NCBI GenBank assembly: GCA_033220425.1
Contig: CM065646.1
Location: 3,107,501-3,171,500 of the forward strand
Direction of reading: 5' to 3'
From: Lepraria neglecta
Lineage: Eukaryota > Ascomycota > Lecanoromycetes > Lecanorales > Stereocaulaceae
Length of the DNA: 64,000 nucleotides
In this document: piece by piece, positions 11,315 through 23,340 of the stretch
Layout of the letters: each line of letters starts with the position of its first letter
Numbering within the stretch: position 1 is the first letter of the stretch
Made by a program: the position numbers and the translations under genes
The notes under the pieces: generated by a model
The model's database searches: none
What the model was told of the DNA's origin: nothing
The model's input: only the letters and a program-made list of their open reading frames with translations

Positions 11315-12922
11315 ATGGTGAGCTGCCCAATATGCGGCAAGCCTGTCAAGCAGACGAAAATCAACGCCCATATTGACTCCGGCTGCGAGGCATTCGTCGA
11401 CGAGGCTAATTCCCCACAAGTCGCGAGTTTCTTTCGGACGCCCTCAAGCAAGAAGCCTCCTCAAGCTCCTTTTCCAACAAAAGTTGAGAAGCAGCAGCCT
11501 CAATATAGTACCAATGGCGCGTCTACGGATGGCTCCACGCCAGCACCCCCAACTCCCACCAGTAACAAGCGCCCTTCCCCCAATCAGTCCTTCGAAGCGA
11601 TCACCGCTCAAACCCAAGGCACACATCCAGACGAACCTCCTTCTAAACGCCCCAAAAGTACTGCTGCTCAACGAGCCCAACCCCTAGCCGAACGTATGCG
11701 CCCTCGTACCCTCGACGAAGTGCAAGGTCAAGATCTTGTTGGTTCCAGTGGGGTCCTCCGTGGGCTCATCGAAAGCGATCGCGTGCCCTCAATGATCCTG
11801 TGGGGTAGCGCAGGCACAGGGAAAACAACAATTGCACGAGTCATAGCAAACATAGTCGGCAGTCGCTTTGTGGAGATCAACAGTACCAGCTCTGGTATTG
11901 CGGAGTGCAAGAAACTGTTCGCAGAAGCGAAGAGCGAATTGGGCTTGACGGGACGGAAGACCATTATATTCTGTGATGAGATTCATCGGTTTAGTAAGAG
12001 TCAGCAGGATGTGTTTCTAGGTCCTGTGGAGGCAGGGACTGTGACATTGATCGGAGCCACGACAGAGAATCCGAGTTTCAAGGTGCAGAATGCGCTGCTG
12101 AGCAGGTGTAGGACATTTACGCTTGCGAAGCTCACAACGGAGAATGTGACGGCGATTCTTAAAAGGGCGTTGGACGTTGAGGGACCGAACTATAACCCGA
12201 GTGATCTCGTTGATGAGGAATTGATAAACTATCTTGCTGCGTTTGGAGAGGGGGATGCAAGGACTGCGTTGAATCTGTTGGAGTTAGCTATGGATTTGTC
12301 GAGGAGGCCAGAGACGACGAAGGAGAATGTTAAGGCTGCATTGACAAAGACGCTGGTTTATGATCGGGCTGGAGATCAGCATTATGACACCATTTCTGCT
12401 TTCCACAAGTCTGTTCGTGGATCAGACCCTCATGCTGCACTTTATTATCTCGCGAGGATGTTACAGTCCGGTGAAGATGCGCTTTATATCGCACGGCGGA
12501 TGGTAGTGATTGCCAGTGAGGATATTGGTCTTGCAGACAACAGCATGCTCACCTTGGCAGCTTCGACATACACCGCCGCAGAGAAGATCGGCATGCCCGA
12601 AGCGCGTATCAACCTTGCTCACTGTGCTGTCGCTCTCGCTCTCAGTAAAAAGAGCACCAGAGCATATCGAGGACTCAGCAACGCAATGGCCGCTTTGAAA
12701 GAACCCGGCATCGCTGGATTGCCGATTCCAGTACACCTTCGTAACGCACCAACTAGGTTGATGAAGGAGATGGGTTACGGAAAGGAGTACAAGTATAATC
12801 CTAATTATGTGGACGGGAAAGTGAAGCAGCAATATCTGCCTGAGGAGCTAAAAGGAAGCACCTTCCTAGAGGACAGAGACCTGGGGACCGAGGTGGATGA
12901 AGAGCTGGATGGCTGGGGATGA
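11315..12922 (+). CDS. mgs1: AAA+ ATPase Mgs1/WRNIP1
   Basis: This is the conserved replication-fork ATPase Mgs1/WRNIP1, related to bacterial RarA and linked to ubiquitinated PCNA and damage tolerance. The start at 11315 gives 535 residues and opens directly with a UBZ4-type C2HC ubiquitin-binding finger, CPICGKPVKQTKINAHIDSG plus a final Cys. A Ser/Pro-rich linker follows. The ATPase core has Walker A GSAGTGKTT, Walker B IIFCDEIHRF, sensor 1 GATTENPSF and the conserved LLSRCRTF. The C-terminal part contains YYLARMLQSGEDALYIARR and ASEDIGLAD, typical of the RarA/WRNIP1 tetramer region. An in-frame upstream start at 11264 would add 17 residues without homology and is less likely. No introns are needed. 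Confidence 0.96.
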   Translation: MVSCPICGKPVKQTKINAHIDSGCEAFVDEANSPQVASFFRTPSSKKPPQAPFPTKVEKQQPQYSTNGASTDGSTPAPPTPTSNKRPSPNQSFEAITAQTQGTHPDEPPSKRPKSTAAQRAQPLAERMRPRTLDEVQGQDLVGSSGVLRGLIESDRVPSMILWGSAGTGKTTIARVIANIVGSRFVEINSTSSGIAECKKLFAEAKSELGLTGRKTIIFCDEIHRFSKSQQDVFLGPVEAGTVTLIGATTENPSFKVQNALLSRCRTFTLAKLTTENVTAILKRALDVEGPNYNPSDLVDEELINYLAAFGEGDARTALNLLELAMDLSRRPETTKENVKAALTKTLVYDRAGDQHYDTISAFHKSVRGSDPHAALYYLARMLQSGEDALYIARRMVVIASEDIGLADNSMLTLAASTYTAAEKIGMPEARINLAHCAVALALSKKSTRAYRGLSNAMAALKEPGIAGLPIPVHLRNAPTRLMKEMGYGKEYKYNPNYVDGKVKQQYLPEELKGSTFLEDRDLGTEVDEELDGWG

Positions 12923-14171
12923 ATCTTTGGAATAGGAGCGAATTCTAGCCCCCTCCAACGCTCGATTTTAGACCAACGCGCGAGCAATGTGCGAAACAAA
13001 CGATAATCAGAGGCACGCAGGCCAGATGTCACAACAAGAGAAGGGAGTCAAAAGCTTCCGCGTGAGGCTAGCGGAGGAACAGCAACCCCTCTAGCACCAG
13101 TGACGCCTCAAGTTGGAGCATTCAGCCTCATCGACGATGGTTTTCTTTTCCGTGGACATCAGTTGCTCATAACGAGCCTGGCATAACTCGGCGATTTATC
13201 TAATTTTGTAGACCTTATTTCTTATTCACGCAAAGAGTCTGCGCGTCTACAAACCATTGGCCTATGAGACGCAATAACACAACATGAGTGCATTGATAAA
13301 CAACGGCTATTGGCGCCGCATCCAATCCATGATCTAGCATGGATACTGGAGGATTGGGACGCGATTCGACCAGCTTTGCTGAATGTTGTGGCGATCAAGA
13401 GTACGGCAAGAACTCCACACCCCTCCAACTTTGCAATGTGAAACCAAAACATACCCTTGCATCAACGATATGTCATCTGGAAAGCGACGCTTCCCATGCC
13501 ATCTTCTTTTCCCTTTCCAGCTCCCTCCCCTTTTAATCACATCATGTTGAGCCCGATTTGCCAATTATCCGAATGCTACAATCTCATCTTCGCGTAAGCT
13601 CGATCAAGTCTAGATCCCCTCATAGTGATTGTCAGTCCATGGACTCGGGAGGATGACTGAGTATTGCATTGATACTGATTGGCTGCCTCATCAAAGTAGG
13701 GGTTGCCTGACAAGGCTAAGGATTATCGGAAGTCTTTCCAACCGGTCTCCAATTACTAAAACATCAAAGGACACACAATTTCACTGTTTGGCTCCTTTGT
13801 ACTCTCTCACTCTCAGGTTCGAAATCGTGACATGCGAGTCCCGAGACCATTTTCGAACTACCTTTCACCGGAATACAGACGTTGCACACTCGGCATACTC
13901 CAGAATATCAAGGACCGAGCTTTCACTTCTTAATCTGTCATCATTGCTGTCAATATCCACAAAATCGACACTAGGTACGTCCTCATAGGAAAATACCGTG
14001 CGCCTGCACGGTCTTGACAGCCCCGTTCTAGTTCCGCTACCGCGCTACATAGCAAGAGTCTTTTCGTTTATATCCAGAACAGAGCTTGCAGACCTTTGGC
14101 TTTGGGAACGGGACACTAATGAGCTAGGACCAGGCCATTGAACGCTCAAAAGCTGTTTCCAAGGAGCGCTC
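12923..14171. other. Intergenic, no supported gene
   Basis: This 1.25 kb stretch has only short frames with no motif. It separates the housekeeping block from the broken HET gene. The last 200 bases presumably held the HET promoter. I see no repeat family or RNA gene. Confidence 0.4.
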
Positions 14172-16110
14172 ATGGCGTCTGCTACTTGGAAGATAATCGA
14201 TGATTATTTTCGGATTCTGACCAGCCCGTGGCAGGATAAAGGCTTCGATACCGGGGTAAACTTCAATATCTTCGATTCTACGAAGCTGGTAGAAGGGCAA
14301 TCAGAGACAAATTTATTCTCAATCGCGAAAGCGGACGATGTGGACGATCCTATGATTACGTCTCTTTCTGGCCAATCCTTGAACGACAGCACGGCACTGG
14401 AGTATGTCGCTCTATCTTATGTCTGGGGCGACCCAATACTGAGTGATCATATTGAATGTAATAGTTACCAGATGCATATTACATACAACCTCAGCTTGGC
14501 GCTGCGTACGATCCGAAAACTAAATTACCATCTTGTGTGGATCGATCAGATATGCATCAATCAGCGAGACTTCCGTGAACGAGCTTCGCAAGTAGCGCTC
14601 ATGACTAAAATCTATTTGAACGCGTCGAAAGTTCTCGTATATCTCGGAGAAGAGAGCGACTGGTCTCGATCTGCTCTGGAATGCGCTGACACTGTCGAGG
14701 ATCAAATTGCCGTCGATCAGAGAGAGACTCGAGCGAGAGTCCCATACCTTGGATTGGCGAAGTCATCCTGATTACCATTTTGACAGAGAGTTGTGGATGC
14801 GTTTGTCCGAGTACCCTTGGTTTAGCCGGGTCTGGGTGATTCAAGAAACCCTCTTGGCTAGCCACCTAGAATTTGCTGTCGGCCTCTGCACCTTGCCCCG
14901 TTGACTCCTCGGGGAAGGTATTCCTTATGTACTCATCCATCTCGACGAAGACGCTTTCGAAGATGATGCAGGACAACCAGCGCTTGATCAAGCCATGTCT
15001 GTGGAATCTTACAACATTCTTGACACTTGGCAATTCTTCAAGCGAGGTTATTGGACCAGATGCCATGGCCAATCGATATTGGCGCAATATCCTAGCCGGA
15101 GAAGGAACTTGCGGACATTCAACGTCTTTAGAGCTCTAGAAGCGATGAGGACTCTTAGTTCTACCAACCCACAAGACAGAATCTACGCAATTAGCGCTCT
15201 TTTCGACATCGGCCTATAGGTAAACTATCAAGCAACAGTTGAACAGGTCTTCACTGAATTCGCATCGATTGCTAAAAATACTATGGGATGGCCCTTCGAA
15301 TGCCTTAGTGAAGCCGGCAGACAAAAGCGGTCTCTGGAATCGTTACCATCCTAGGTCCCCGACTGGTTGGCGAAACCTGTTTGGACGTTATCAGGTTTGA
15401 ACAAAACTCCTCGAAAAGCTGCTGGTGATATATCTCCTTCCGCTATAGCTTGGGATGATGGTCAAGACACATTATGGGTTAAAGGAGCAATTACTAATAC
15501 TATTACAGTCATGACAGAGCCTTTGAACAACGGACAGACAAAAACCTACTGGTAGCCTGAGAAGATAGCATCGATGGAATTAAACGAGATACTCTCTTCG
15601 CACACAAAAGCAAGAATATTCGTGTCCAAACCAGACACTTCTAGCTATCATTCTGAAGCCGATCGATTAGTAGCGCTCATCCGCATACTATGTCTGGATG
15701 GCTTCCAGTCATATGAAGAGAAGGCGGAGACCAATGATTACATGGGTGATGGAGTGAGATACTACCTCGCCGCGCTAGAAAAGATCGAGCCTTACTCCGC
15801 TTGCCGCTCAATGAGTCTCACAAGGATCACTAATAATAGCAGAGTACTAACCATGATCAAGGTCCTAGTCATTGTCTCTCAGCGACACCGGCTTTGTGTC
15901 ACCTCAAAATGGTTTTTCGGTCTTGTACCAATGGAAGCTCTTGAGGGAGATAGGATCTCTATCGTCCCAGGAATGGGTTGCCCTCTTGTCCTAAGACCAC
16001 AGCCAGGCGGCCATCACAGCTATATCGGGGCGGCATCCGTTGCTGATCTCATGAATAGCGAAGCGCTGCGGTTACCGAATTTTGAGATTAAAGGTATCTT
16101 GCTTAGATAG
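14172..16110 (+). pseudogene. HET-domain (heterokaryon incompatibility) protein, broken
   Basis: HET-domain proteins act in fungal non-self recognition and can trigger cell death after incompatible fusion. The N-terminal half keeps the signature blocks ALSYVWGDP, LVWIDQICINQRD and, in a different frame, PWFSRVWVIQE. Further downstream, frames at 14995-15219 and 15574-16110 continue in the expected order, and the second ends with a typical HET C-terminal region, FGLVPMEALEGDRISIVPG. The pieces together cover about 640 codons, a normal length. The reading frame is interrupted several times and no splice sites explain this, so I call it a pseudogene. HET genes often decay this way because variants are under changing selection. 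A very intron-rich active gene is the less likely alternative. Confidence 0.78.
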
Positions 16111-16475
16111 GGATGGTAGGCATGTTCCATGCTTTGACAAGGCAAGACTCAAGACGTAATGTATACAGGAGGTCTGGGAATCTTGTAAGTCCTTACTACT
16201 TCATATGCCATGATAGACAATAAAACCCCAAGAGCTCACCTGAGCCCCAGCTCCGGCATCTGCTCCGCCATCAAAGTCCCAAATTCCGCGAACTCAACGC
16301 CCGAGGCGATCGAACCTGGGAGACGTGTGAGCTTTACGTTTGGTTGGCGTAATCGTCCATATCCCGCCCAACTTCTCCGTACCTGAATAAGACCCTTTCT
16401 CGGCTTGCGCCGAAATATTTCTCCTCAGAGTCTGCGTCTCAGCGCCAACCCTCAAGCCGATCTACAGTCTCGTTC

Positions 16476-17015
16476 GTGAACGCACCCACTCCAGCCTCTC
16501 CTTCTCGTCCCGTAAGAGCCGCAGCAGTCCTTTCTCCAACAGCAGAACTAGCACCCGGAAACGCTCGTACCAGAAACATCTCGACGGTATTTCGATTAAC
16601 GGTACCCGGGACCGGAAGTGCGAATAAGACTTGGGACGTCTCTACGAAAGTGACGGCTGGAGATAGCAAGGCGCCGCCGTGGAACAGCGAGGATGGAAAC
16701 GCGTTGATTGGATTGGGGGATATTAGTGTTGAGACGAATGTTGAGACGGAGTTTGAGCCGCAGCTTGTTAATAAGAATATGGGACATGACTCGAGGAAAT
16801 TTCAGAGGCAGATGGTTGGGGACAGAAGAGCAGTAGGGGTGATGCTTGGCTTGATTTGGATTAGAGCACGAAGGGGAGTGAGGATATGGTCTGAGATGAT
16901 AGGAAAAGAAACTCAGGTCTATGTCTCCAATGACAGGATTCCAGTCAGAAATTCCCTCTTTACTGTGAAGCCTCATGACTTCGCCAAGAGCCTAGCTTGC
17001 TCTGCCGGCATCTAA
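16476..17015 (+). CDS. Doubtful hypothetical ORF
   Basis: A 179-codon frame is open here but I do not recognise it. It has a Pro/Ala-rich start and an acidic middle with GNALIGLGDISVETNVETE. There is no signal peptide or domain. The opposite strand is also open over part of the same interval, so coding status is uncertain. It lies between the HET relic and the rhodopsin-domain gene, in a gene-poor stretch. Confidence 0.2.
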   Translation: MNAPTPASPSRPVRAAAVLSPTAELAPGNARTRNISTVFRLTVPGTGSANKTWDVSTKVTAGDSKAPPWNSEDGNALIGLGDISVETNVETEFEPQLVNKNMGHDSRKFQRQMVGDRRAVGVMLGLIWIRARRGVRIWSEMIGKETQVYVSNDRIPVRNSLFTVKPHDFAKSLACSAGI

Positions 17016-17205
17016 AGACGTGCTCTTAGCTGGGTTGTGTTGGGCGGAGGCAACTGTGTATTGGAAATATGAATCAACTCCCATTAGATAGTACGCCAAG
17101 AACGTTCATCGTATAGCTTATCCCTCCCTATATGTACCAAGAAGAAAATGTACCACACCATATCATCTCCATCTAAACCTTAAAAACAACAATGAATCCA
17201 TCTGA

Positions 17206-18612
17206 TCAACACTCTTCACCCCTCAACCTCGACTGGCTCTCAGTAGTAGACACAAAAGTCCCCTCATCCTTCGCACGCACCTGTACAGAATCCATCTTGA
17301 ACTGATCCTCCCCAATCCCATGCCAGCCCTCCCGATCGAAACCAGGATAACTAATCTTCGCGCTTGGTTTAGGGCTCTTACCCGAGCCCGCAGCCGAGTC
17401 ACCCAGACGGAAGACCCAATTGAACGCGGGGCGGAGAGTGATAGCGCACGAACAAGCAATGGCAACACACATCTCGACAATCGACCAGATAGTAGCGTCA
17501 GCGTTCGACCACGGTGCGTCCACGAGGGAAAGGCCGTGGAGCTTGGGGATGCGGTAGATAGAGACAACGCAGATGCTGCGGCACAATGACAGCGCAATTA
17601 GCAAATCGTCAATGAAAGAAGAAACAAATCCGCAATCATCAAAAGATGGAAGAGCAACTCACAAGCCACCGATACAGAAAATAGACATCAGCTGTATCTT
17701 CATTCCCTTGCGCATCTGCAAACCCCAAATCGCCGGCAACGGCGCAATAAGAAGCATGAAATCCGTAAGGACGTTCATTCCAGCCAGTATCATGAAGACA
17801 AGATTGATCTGAATGCATTGCGCCTTGATAAAGGGATTCCATGCGCCTTGAATGGGCCGGCATTGGAAGATGACGCTGAGGACTTGGATGCCGCTGTATA
17901 TTGCCACGAAGAGGCCGACGGACCATAGCCAGAGGCGGAAATGGCGGCCGGGGAAGATGCGGGAGAAGAGGAGGAGGGTACTAATCTTTACGGATGCGAT
18001 TGCTGGGCCGTAGAATACCTCAACGCCGATGACACTCTAGGGGTTGTTGTTAGGGTATTTGGTGTGATCGAGATGAGTGTTTTGGGAGCATACCTTTGCG
18101 AAGCTTATTGGGTCTGTGAGCAGGATTGCATGACGTCCGCCGCCATATCTCAACACACCTAAGATTTCAGAACGTCAGCTTATAGAAAGGCAAGCTCAGC
18201 CGTGTCCGTACTCAGGGGGAGGGGTTAACATACACAAGCACGTTGACATAGCGGATCCAGTTGTAAAGAGCTATGGCAATATCACACGACTCAGCTGCTG
18301 TCTCGCGACTCAGGGAGTGCGCTTGGAATTCAAATGGCCTACCAGCGCAGCTACCATCATCCAATCATCCGCCTTCAACGGTGTCTTCACCATGCGCCTT
18401 GAGATGAGTCTCAGAACAACAGCGACGAAGGATATGGATAGCCCGGCAATCAATGAAGCCATAATGTTGGCCACTTTGCTTTCGTCAATGTGCTCCAGCT
18501 GGTACTGGGCTTCTGCGGGAGGCAGACTAAAGTACACCTCCCAGTTGACTTGGGGGTACTTTAGTGGGTTGATCTGTGGGGTAAAGTGTGGCTCCATCAT
18601 TACCGCTGCCAT
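17206..18612 (-). CDS. Rhodopsin-domain (PTH11-like) integral membrane protein
   Basis: This belongs to the large fungal rhodopsin-like/PTH11-related seven-helix family. Some members take part in surface sensing, and most have no known ligand. Five exons (18343-18612, 18234-18270, 18094-18158, 17663-18036, 17206-17575) join in consistent phases to give 371 residues. Family landmarks appear in order: ISRRMVKTPLKADDWMMVAA after helix 1, LRYGGGRHAI after helix 2, ASVKISTLLLFSRIFPGRHF, CRPIQGAWNP, and LVDAPWSNADATIWSIVEMC before the last helix. The C-terminal tail of about 70 residues is polar and probably cytoplasmic. Introns are 57-87 bases. The gene looks intact, unlike two related loci at 46.9 and 52.2 kb. 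The second exon is only 37 bases long. Confidence 0.9.
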
Positions 18613-20667
18613 GATTGATGATCTGATATTTATTGGAAATAGGCGTTATTGTTTCAAGAACAAAGATGCCGGGGGGAAGTGGAGAGGTCGTGTTCGGAGC
18701 ATTGAAGTGGGGTGTGAATGCTCCATGTTATATCAGTTGCTTCGAAGGGAAGCAAATTGCGCATCGACGAGCTTGGACAAAAGCTGGCGGTTAACACTGT
18801 TCTGTTCCTTATGCGCAGCGCATTGAGGAACTTGGGCCCGGTTCCGTTGGACGAAAAAACCAGGTCGTTCAGGCTCCATTTTATGCGAGTCAAGAAGAAA
18901 ACAGCGCCTAAAAGTAATAACACAAAGCCAAGAGCTTCAGGTAATTCCCCGGCGCAAAGCGCGCGTTGATACTCCGTTGTGGTATACTAAACTGAGATTT
19001 TATAAAAAGGAGCTAGGAATCTGGCTGACATTCTTTCAAAAGGTTCAATGCAATTTGGAGCTCCCAGGTAGGAAAATATACGCTGTGATTCGCTATTAAA
19101 TTTTGGTACGCACACTGTCGCCCAAGCTAGCACTTGATACGAGCACTCGGCAGGGCCTGAAATTGCCGCGCCCTGTATTCAAAAGAATACTAAAATCCTA
19201 GTGGAATGGAGGTGCCCTGAGCTGGAGTACCGAACTAGGCCTTGGACACTGCGCTCGTGATGAGAAGTCACATTTTACAATTGTTGGAGTATTGGTGACG
19301 CCGTGTGGATGATGGTTAAATCGCATGGCGTGCGTAAGGAGTGTACTATTTGGTATGGGTGGTAGATTCTGTGGATGGGATCGATTTTCGCTTTGACTTC
19401 CAGCCGTCCTGAATGCAGGTACAAGGCTGTGGAAGGTTGTACCCGTCGCTAGTCAAGGAGCGCCCCAAAGACGTATCGAATTGCAACCCGATTGTCTTTT
19501 TTAGGGCTGTCTTAGGGGGCTCTGGCGCGGCCACTCCGAAGCCTTATTCCATTCTTCATCTCTAACTCACAGGTTCAAACTTCCACGCGACATAGTCTTA
19601 CCTGCTTCGTGTTGAATACAACTCGAAGAGAAGAACCAAGACTCACTCAAGACTCGATCTGGACGCAATATCATTTAGCTTCACCTATTCTTTACAATTA
19701 GCCCTATCGCACCGTGCTTAGAAGTATCAAAAATCACCTACTCTGCAGAGACCGATTTTATCGCCTGAAAGACACTTGCTTTGCGTCTTTCCCTGACACC
19801 GTCTCTGGCAAAGTGAGCCAATGGAATCAAACAGGGCGAACAGAACAGCAGAAAGGCTTGCTGGTGGGTGCTTGTTAAGGTTCAAGAGAGATCTCCCTCC
19901 GTGTGATAGGGGCGAAGCAAAAGTGATGCTAAAACGTCTTGAAGTTCCCAATGCGGGGAAGGGTTCCGCCGCAACCTAACGTCGGGAGACCCGAGATCGG
20001 TCTCTGGAGGGAAGCCTCCCATATCCATGTTCTAGAAGCCTTCTAGAACGCGCGAAGAAATTGCTCTAAGCCTGGGTCGCTGGGTGGCCTGAGTTAGAGG
20101 TCTCGAATAATTTTTGCTCCTCCCGTGTCCATCGGCCCTATTTTCAAGGCATCGCTGCATGCAAGTTAGAGGAAACGCAGGTCTATAGTAAATTGATGAC
20201 GTGAACATGACTGAAAACGCTACAGAGAGTACAACGCGAGAAACGGTCTAGAGTGACTAAGATTTCCTAGTAGCGTGCCGAGAAGAAAGGGGTTATCAGT
20301 ACATGTCGTGGCTTTGGACGAGGCTCCAAGTTGGAAGTTGTTGGCCCTAGCCATAATTCCAAGAGACTACTAGGCCTGGCCCGTGATGAAGGAATTCTTT
20401 CATTGCGGTCTCGAAGCTGATAGCACCGCGTCGCAAGCTTGTGGAGGACTATCCAGTGAAATTTCGGACAACTCAAGGCAATGAACCCAGATTCGTCTTT
20501 CTTGAAGTTCCACAGCCTGAGGGTTTCATTCGACTAGCGGACGTCGAAGTCCATGAATCGCTGCGAGAATCTGGTAGGATGGCATTTCTTGCACCACTTA
20601 TAGGCAATGCCAACCGCACCTGGGATTTTACCCCTGTAGCAGACCTCACGATATGAGTAACATTGCT
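18613..20667. other. Gene-poor stretch of 2 kb
   Basis: No supported gene lies between the rhodopsin-domain start and the DPH1 stop. Short frames on both strands lack motifs. A pair of small hairpins occurs at about 20006-20049. I could not identify a repeat family or transposon end. Confidence 0.4.
20029..20049. repeat. Perfect 9-bp inverted repeat with 3-base spacer
   Basis: GTTCTAGAA and TTCTAGAAC face each other across GCC. A second short hairpin, GGAGG-GAAG-CCTCC, lies just before it. The TTC/GAA units recall heat-shock elements, but the spacing has one extra base compared with the contiguous form. The role is unknown. Confidence 0.6.
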
Positions 20668-22071
20668 TCAGCCCTTCGCGGCAACCATCGCTGCGATATC
20701 ACCTTCTTTCGTTCTGCCCAAGCCATCTTTGGCGTAGAAGTCCATGGGATAGACACCTCCATTGCCCTTCTGCCACTCTTTTCTTGTACCAAGAGCCACC
20801 AGAGCTTCATATGGTGTTAGCAATGGCTTAGGGAAAGCATAACCCCAATCGATGCTCAATCTCGGACACGCGATCTGTACCCAGCAGTCGACATCGTCCA
20901 TCATAGCTAACTTGCCGGGAAAGATCTCACTTAGCAAGAGGTTGATGAACGGGATTCCTCGCTCGTTCAACGTATTCTCGATCATAGTCATTGTGTGAGG
21001 ATTGCCCTGTCGCCCCAAGGAGCCGAGTATGAGACCCCACTTCTTCGCATTCTTTGCAGACTTGATGGCTTGACGGCGCAAATCATGCATTTCTTCATGT
21101 TCATATGTTTCTCTAGTCAACTTCCTCGAGTAAGGATCATAGCGATACGCAGGGAAAGAGGGATTGTGAATCATGGCGGACTCGAGATGGAAACGCCCAT
21201 CGCCGAGATAGAGGATCAGATGAGCTTGGTCGTTTGAGAGACGAGGCGATGTGCATCCAAGAATTTCGCCTTTGCTCAGCGGTGTGATCTGTGGTATTAG
21301 GACCTTGAAGCCGGCACGTTCGAGGATAGGCTTGATGGTGTGGAGAGTGGCGTTGAATTGAATTGTCCCTACCATGGCGATAGTCTTTCCTGCTTGGAAG
21401 TTTCGCTCGAGTGTTGCTAGAAGGTGCGTTGTGTCTATGCTTATATCGACAAAAACATAGAGCGTCTTGATTTTCGTCACGTCCACGGGTATGAGGCAGC
21501 TGTGCGCGTAGTGGACTAGCAGGTCGCAGCCAAGAGCCCGAGCAGTGTAATCGTCTATGCAGCATGCTCCGTATGTAACATCACCCATGATCAGAGTCTC
21601 AGAGCCTGGGCAGAACCGTGTGAGAATATCGGATATGGTGGTGGCGAAGAGGAGCAAGCCTTCTGGAAACTGAAGAGCTATCTTTCTTGAGCCTGACGTG
21701 CGTATGCGGTGTATAGTCTTGTGGATCTCGAAGGAGTAGTTCGGAGGCAATAGAGATATAGCATCGTTGATATCTGGATCGTTTAGGATCTCCGGGGGCA
21801 CTTGGTTCAAAGCTCGAGCTGTCCGTCTTGGATGCGCGACTGGAATCGATGTCAGCATCATGCTAGAATGGCCCTAGAGTTCATGGATACCTTGAATTAC
21901 TCCACTATCCTCGATAGTTCCATTAGAGGTGCCATTCTGCTCTGCTCTCTCCGCCGCAGCTTTCCTTCCGATGAACCTTTTCTTGGGCTGCTTGGGTTTG
22001 CTCTGCTCATCTGCTGCCAGCTCGACAACAATAGCTTCTCCAAGATCAGTTTGAGCTCTATCAGACTCCAT
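20668..22071 (-). CDS. dph1: Diphthamide synthesis protein Dph1
   Basis: Dph1 is the radical-SAM-like iron-sulphur subunit that, with Dph2, transfers the 3-amino-3-carboxypropyl group to a histidine of elongation factor 2. Two exons, 21891-22071 and 20668-21839, are separated by a 51-base intron and give 450 residues. Exon 1 encodes a polar, basic N-terminus; exon 2 starts with [15 protein letters not shown]. The conserved blocks [22 protein letters not shown] and LVHYAHSCL are present. The three cluster-binding cysteines are expected in [13 protein letters not shown] and [12 protein letters not shown], one per domain, and all are here. The length and the CPRLSIDWG ending favour Dph1 over Dph2. 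No damage is seen. Confidence 0.95.
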
Positions 22072-22368
22072 TCTGTGGACGAGAAAAATAGCAAACGTGT
22101 GTAATTTCTAAGACATCGAACAATCTTTCGGCAGGCCCAACGCCAAGTAGCAAAGGTGAAGCGGAATTTGGCCGCCCGGATTTCGACTTGCGCTTCAATT
22201 TCTTCACTACTTACATTACTCAAAGTACCATTACCCGTCTCCAAATTCGCATTTCCCAGTAAAGGTATCTAGGCACTGTGCCCAAAGAAGCTCGGAGATT
22301 TCTCTATCCCCTCATTGAGTTTCAATCTCTGCCGTTGGTGTCATCTCTTTATCCACACGCATTGAATC

Positions 22369-22764
22369 ATGAGTAGAGCAAGGGGCCTCTTCCCAATGGC
22401 TTTGGCTACTGTGATTGGTATCGGTACTGGCATTCAAATTTTCGGCCCTGCTTTCAAAGAAGAGAAGGAACAGAAAGAGCAGGAGCAGTAAGCCTTCCCT
22501 ACCTTTACATCCTTGTCTTCTACGACGCTCTTCTGACAATGAAATAGGACCGTCGAATTCAAAGAGCGGCACTCTCTCTCACCAGAGGAACAAGTTCGCA
22601 AAACGGAAGAAGCGGTCGCCAACGCAGGAGGCGCTACTACTATCCCAAATACTACACCAAGATGGTCTGAAGTGCAAGCTGGGCAGTTCAGTAAGCCAGT
22701 CAATTCGTTCTCGTGGCACAAGGTTCCACTGGACCAATATAATTCAACAGAGGGGTCGTCGTGA
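22369..22764 (+). CDS. Small single-helix protein, probably mitochondrial
   Basis: Two short exons, 22369-22487 and 22548-22764, join in phase across a 60-base intron with a GTAAGC donor and give 111 residues. The N-terminus MSRARGLFPMALATVIGIGT carries basic residues followed by one hydrophobic helix, then a Glu/Lys/Gln-rich stretch. This layout is typical of small inner-membrane mitochondrial assembly proteins of the PET117 or PET100 style, but I cannot assign it to one. The C-terminal half is soluble and contains PRWSEVQAGQFSKPVNSFSW. Without splicing the frame stops after about 40 codons. The gene is divergent from dph1, with starts 298 bases apart. The call as a gene rests on the clean splice and composition. 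Confidence 0.6.
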
Positions 22765-23340
22765 CGAAGTGACGTTCCTTCAATTCTGCTTTACCGAACG
22801 AGCTGGTACGGGGCAGTCCCTCTAGCAGCGCATCTCACTAGGAACGAACAAACGACTTGGTCAAAGATTTGGGAATTCCTGTTGATGTTATATACGTCGA
22901 AGGATTATTGAGCCGATATTCCGTCGTTTCTCAAAGATATTGAGCCAGATAATATGCGGTCTCCGAGAGCCTAGAATGTACGATTGCTAGCTTCAGCCAC
23001 AGCTTTTAGAAGACTGTGCTTAAGATTTTGAGTGGGGAACCTAGTGAGAATTTTCGTCTTTGAGTTTAGAATGGTGATCCGGCAGGATGAGTTCCAAAGG
23101 GGACTATTGGGGGGAAATTGAAGAGAGCATAATGGTGGATAAGGAGGTGTGAGGGCTCTCTACGAAGTCAATGGCACACCGGAAAGACGAGCTGGACAGG
23201 CAGAGGCATATGTCCGTTAACGATCGCTGAGGCATGATGTGGCGAGATCGAGCCACTGGATTGGACAGCATGGACGAAGATGCTTCATTAATTCTTAGTC
23301 TCATCATAGCCACCTGCTTTGCCAACAAATTATGTGACTA
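22765..23340. other. Intergenic, nothing recognised
   Basis: About 575 bases lie between the end of the small one-helix gene and the stop of the DUF2470 gene, which faces it. Only short motif-free frames are seen. Confidence 0.35.

Noticed and set aside
16300-16370. B-box-like sequence suggesting a minus-strand tRNA
   Set aside because: GATCGAACC resembles the T-arm consensus, but the flanking bases do not form a T stem or an acceptor stem and no D-arm or anticodon arm can be drawn.
20029-20049. Heat-shock element
   Set aside because: The TTC/GAA units are present but the central spacing has one extra base, and no gene start is near.
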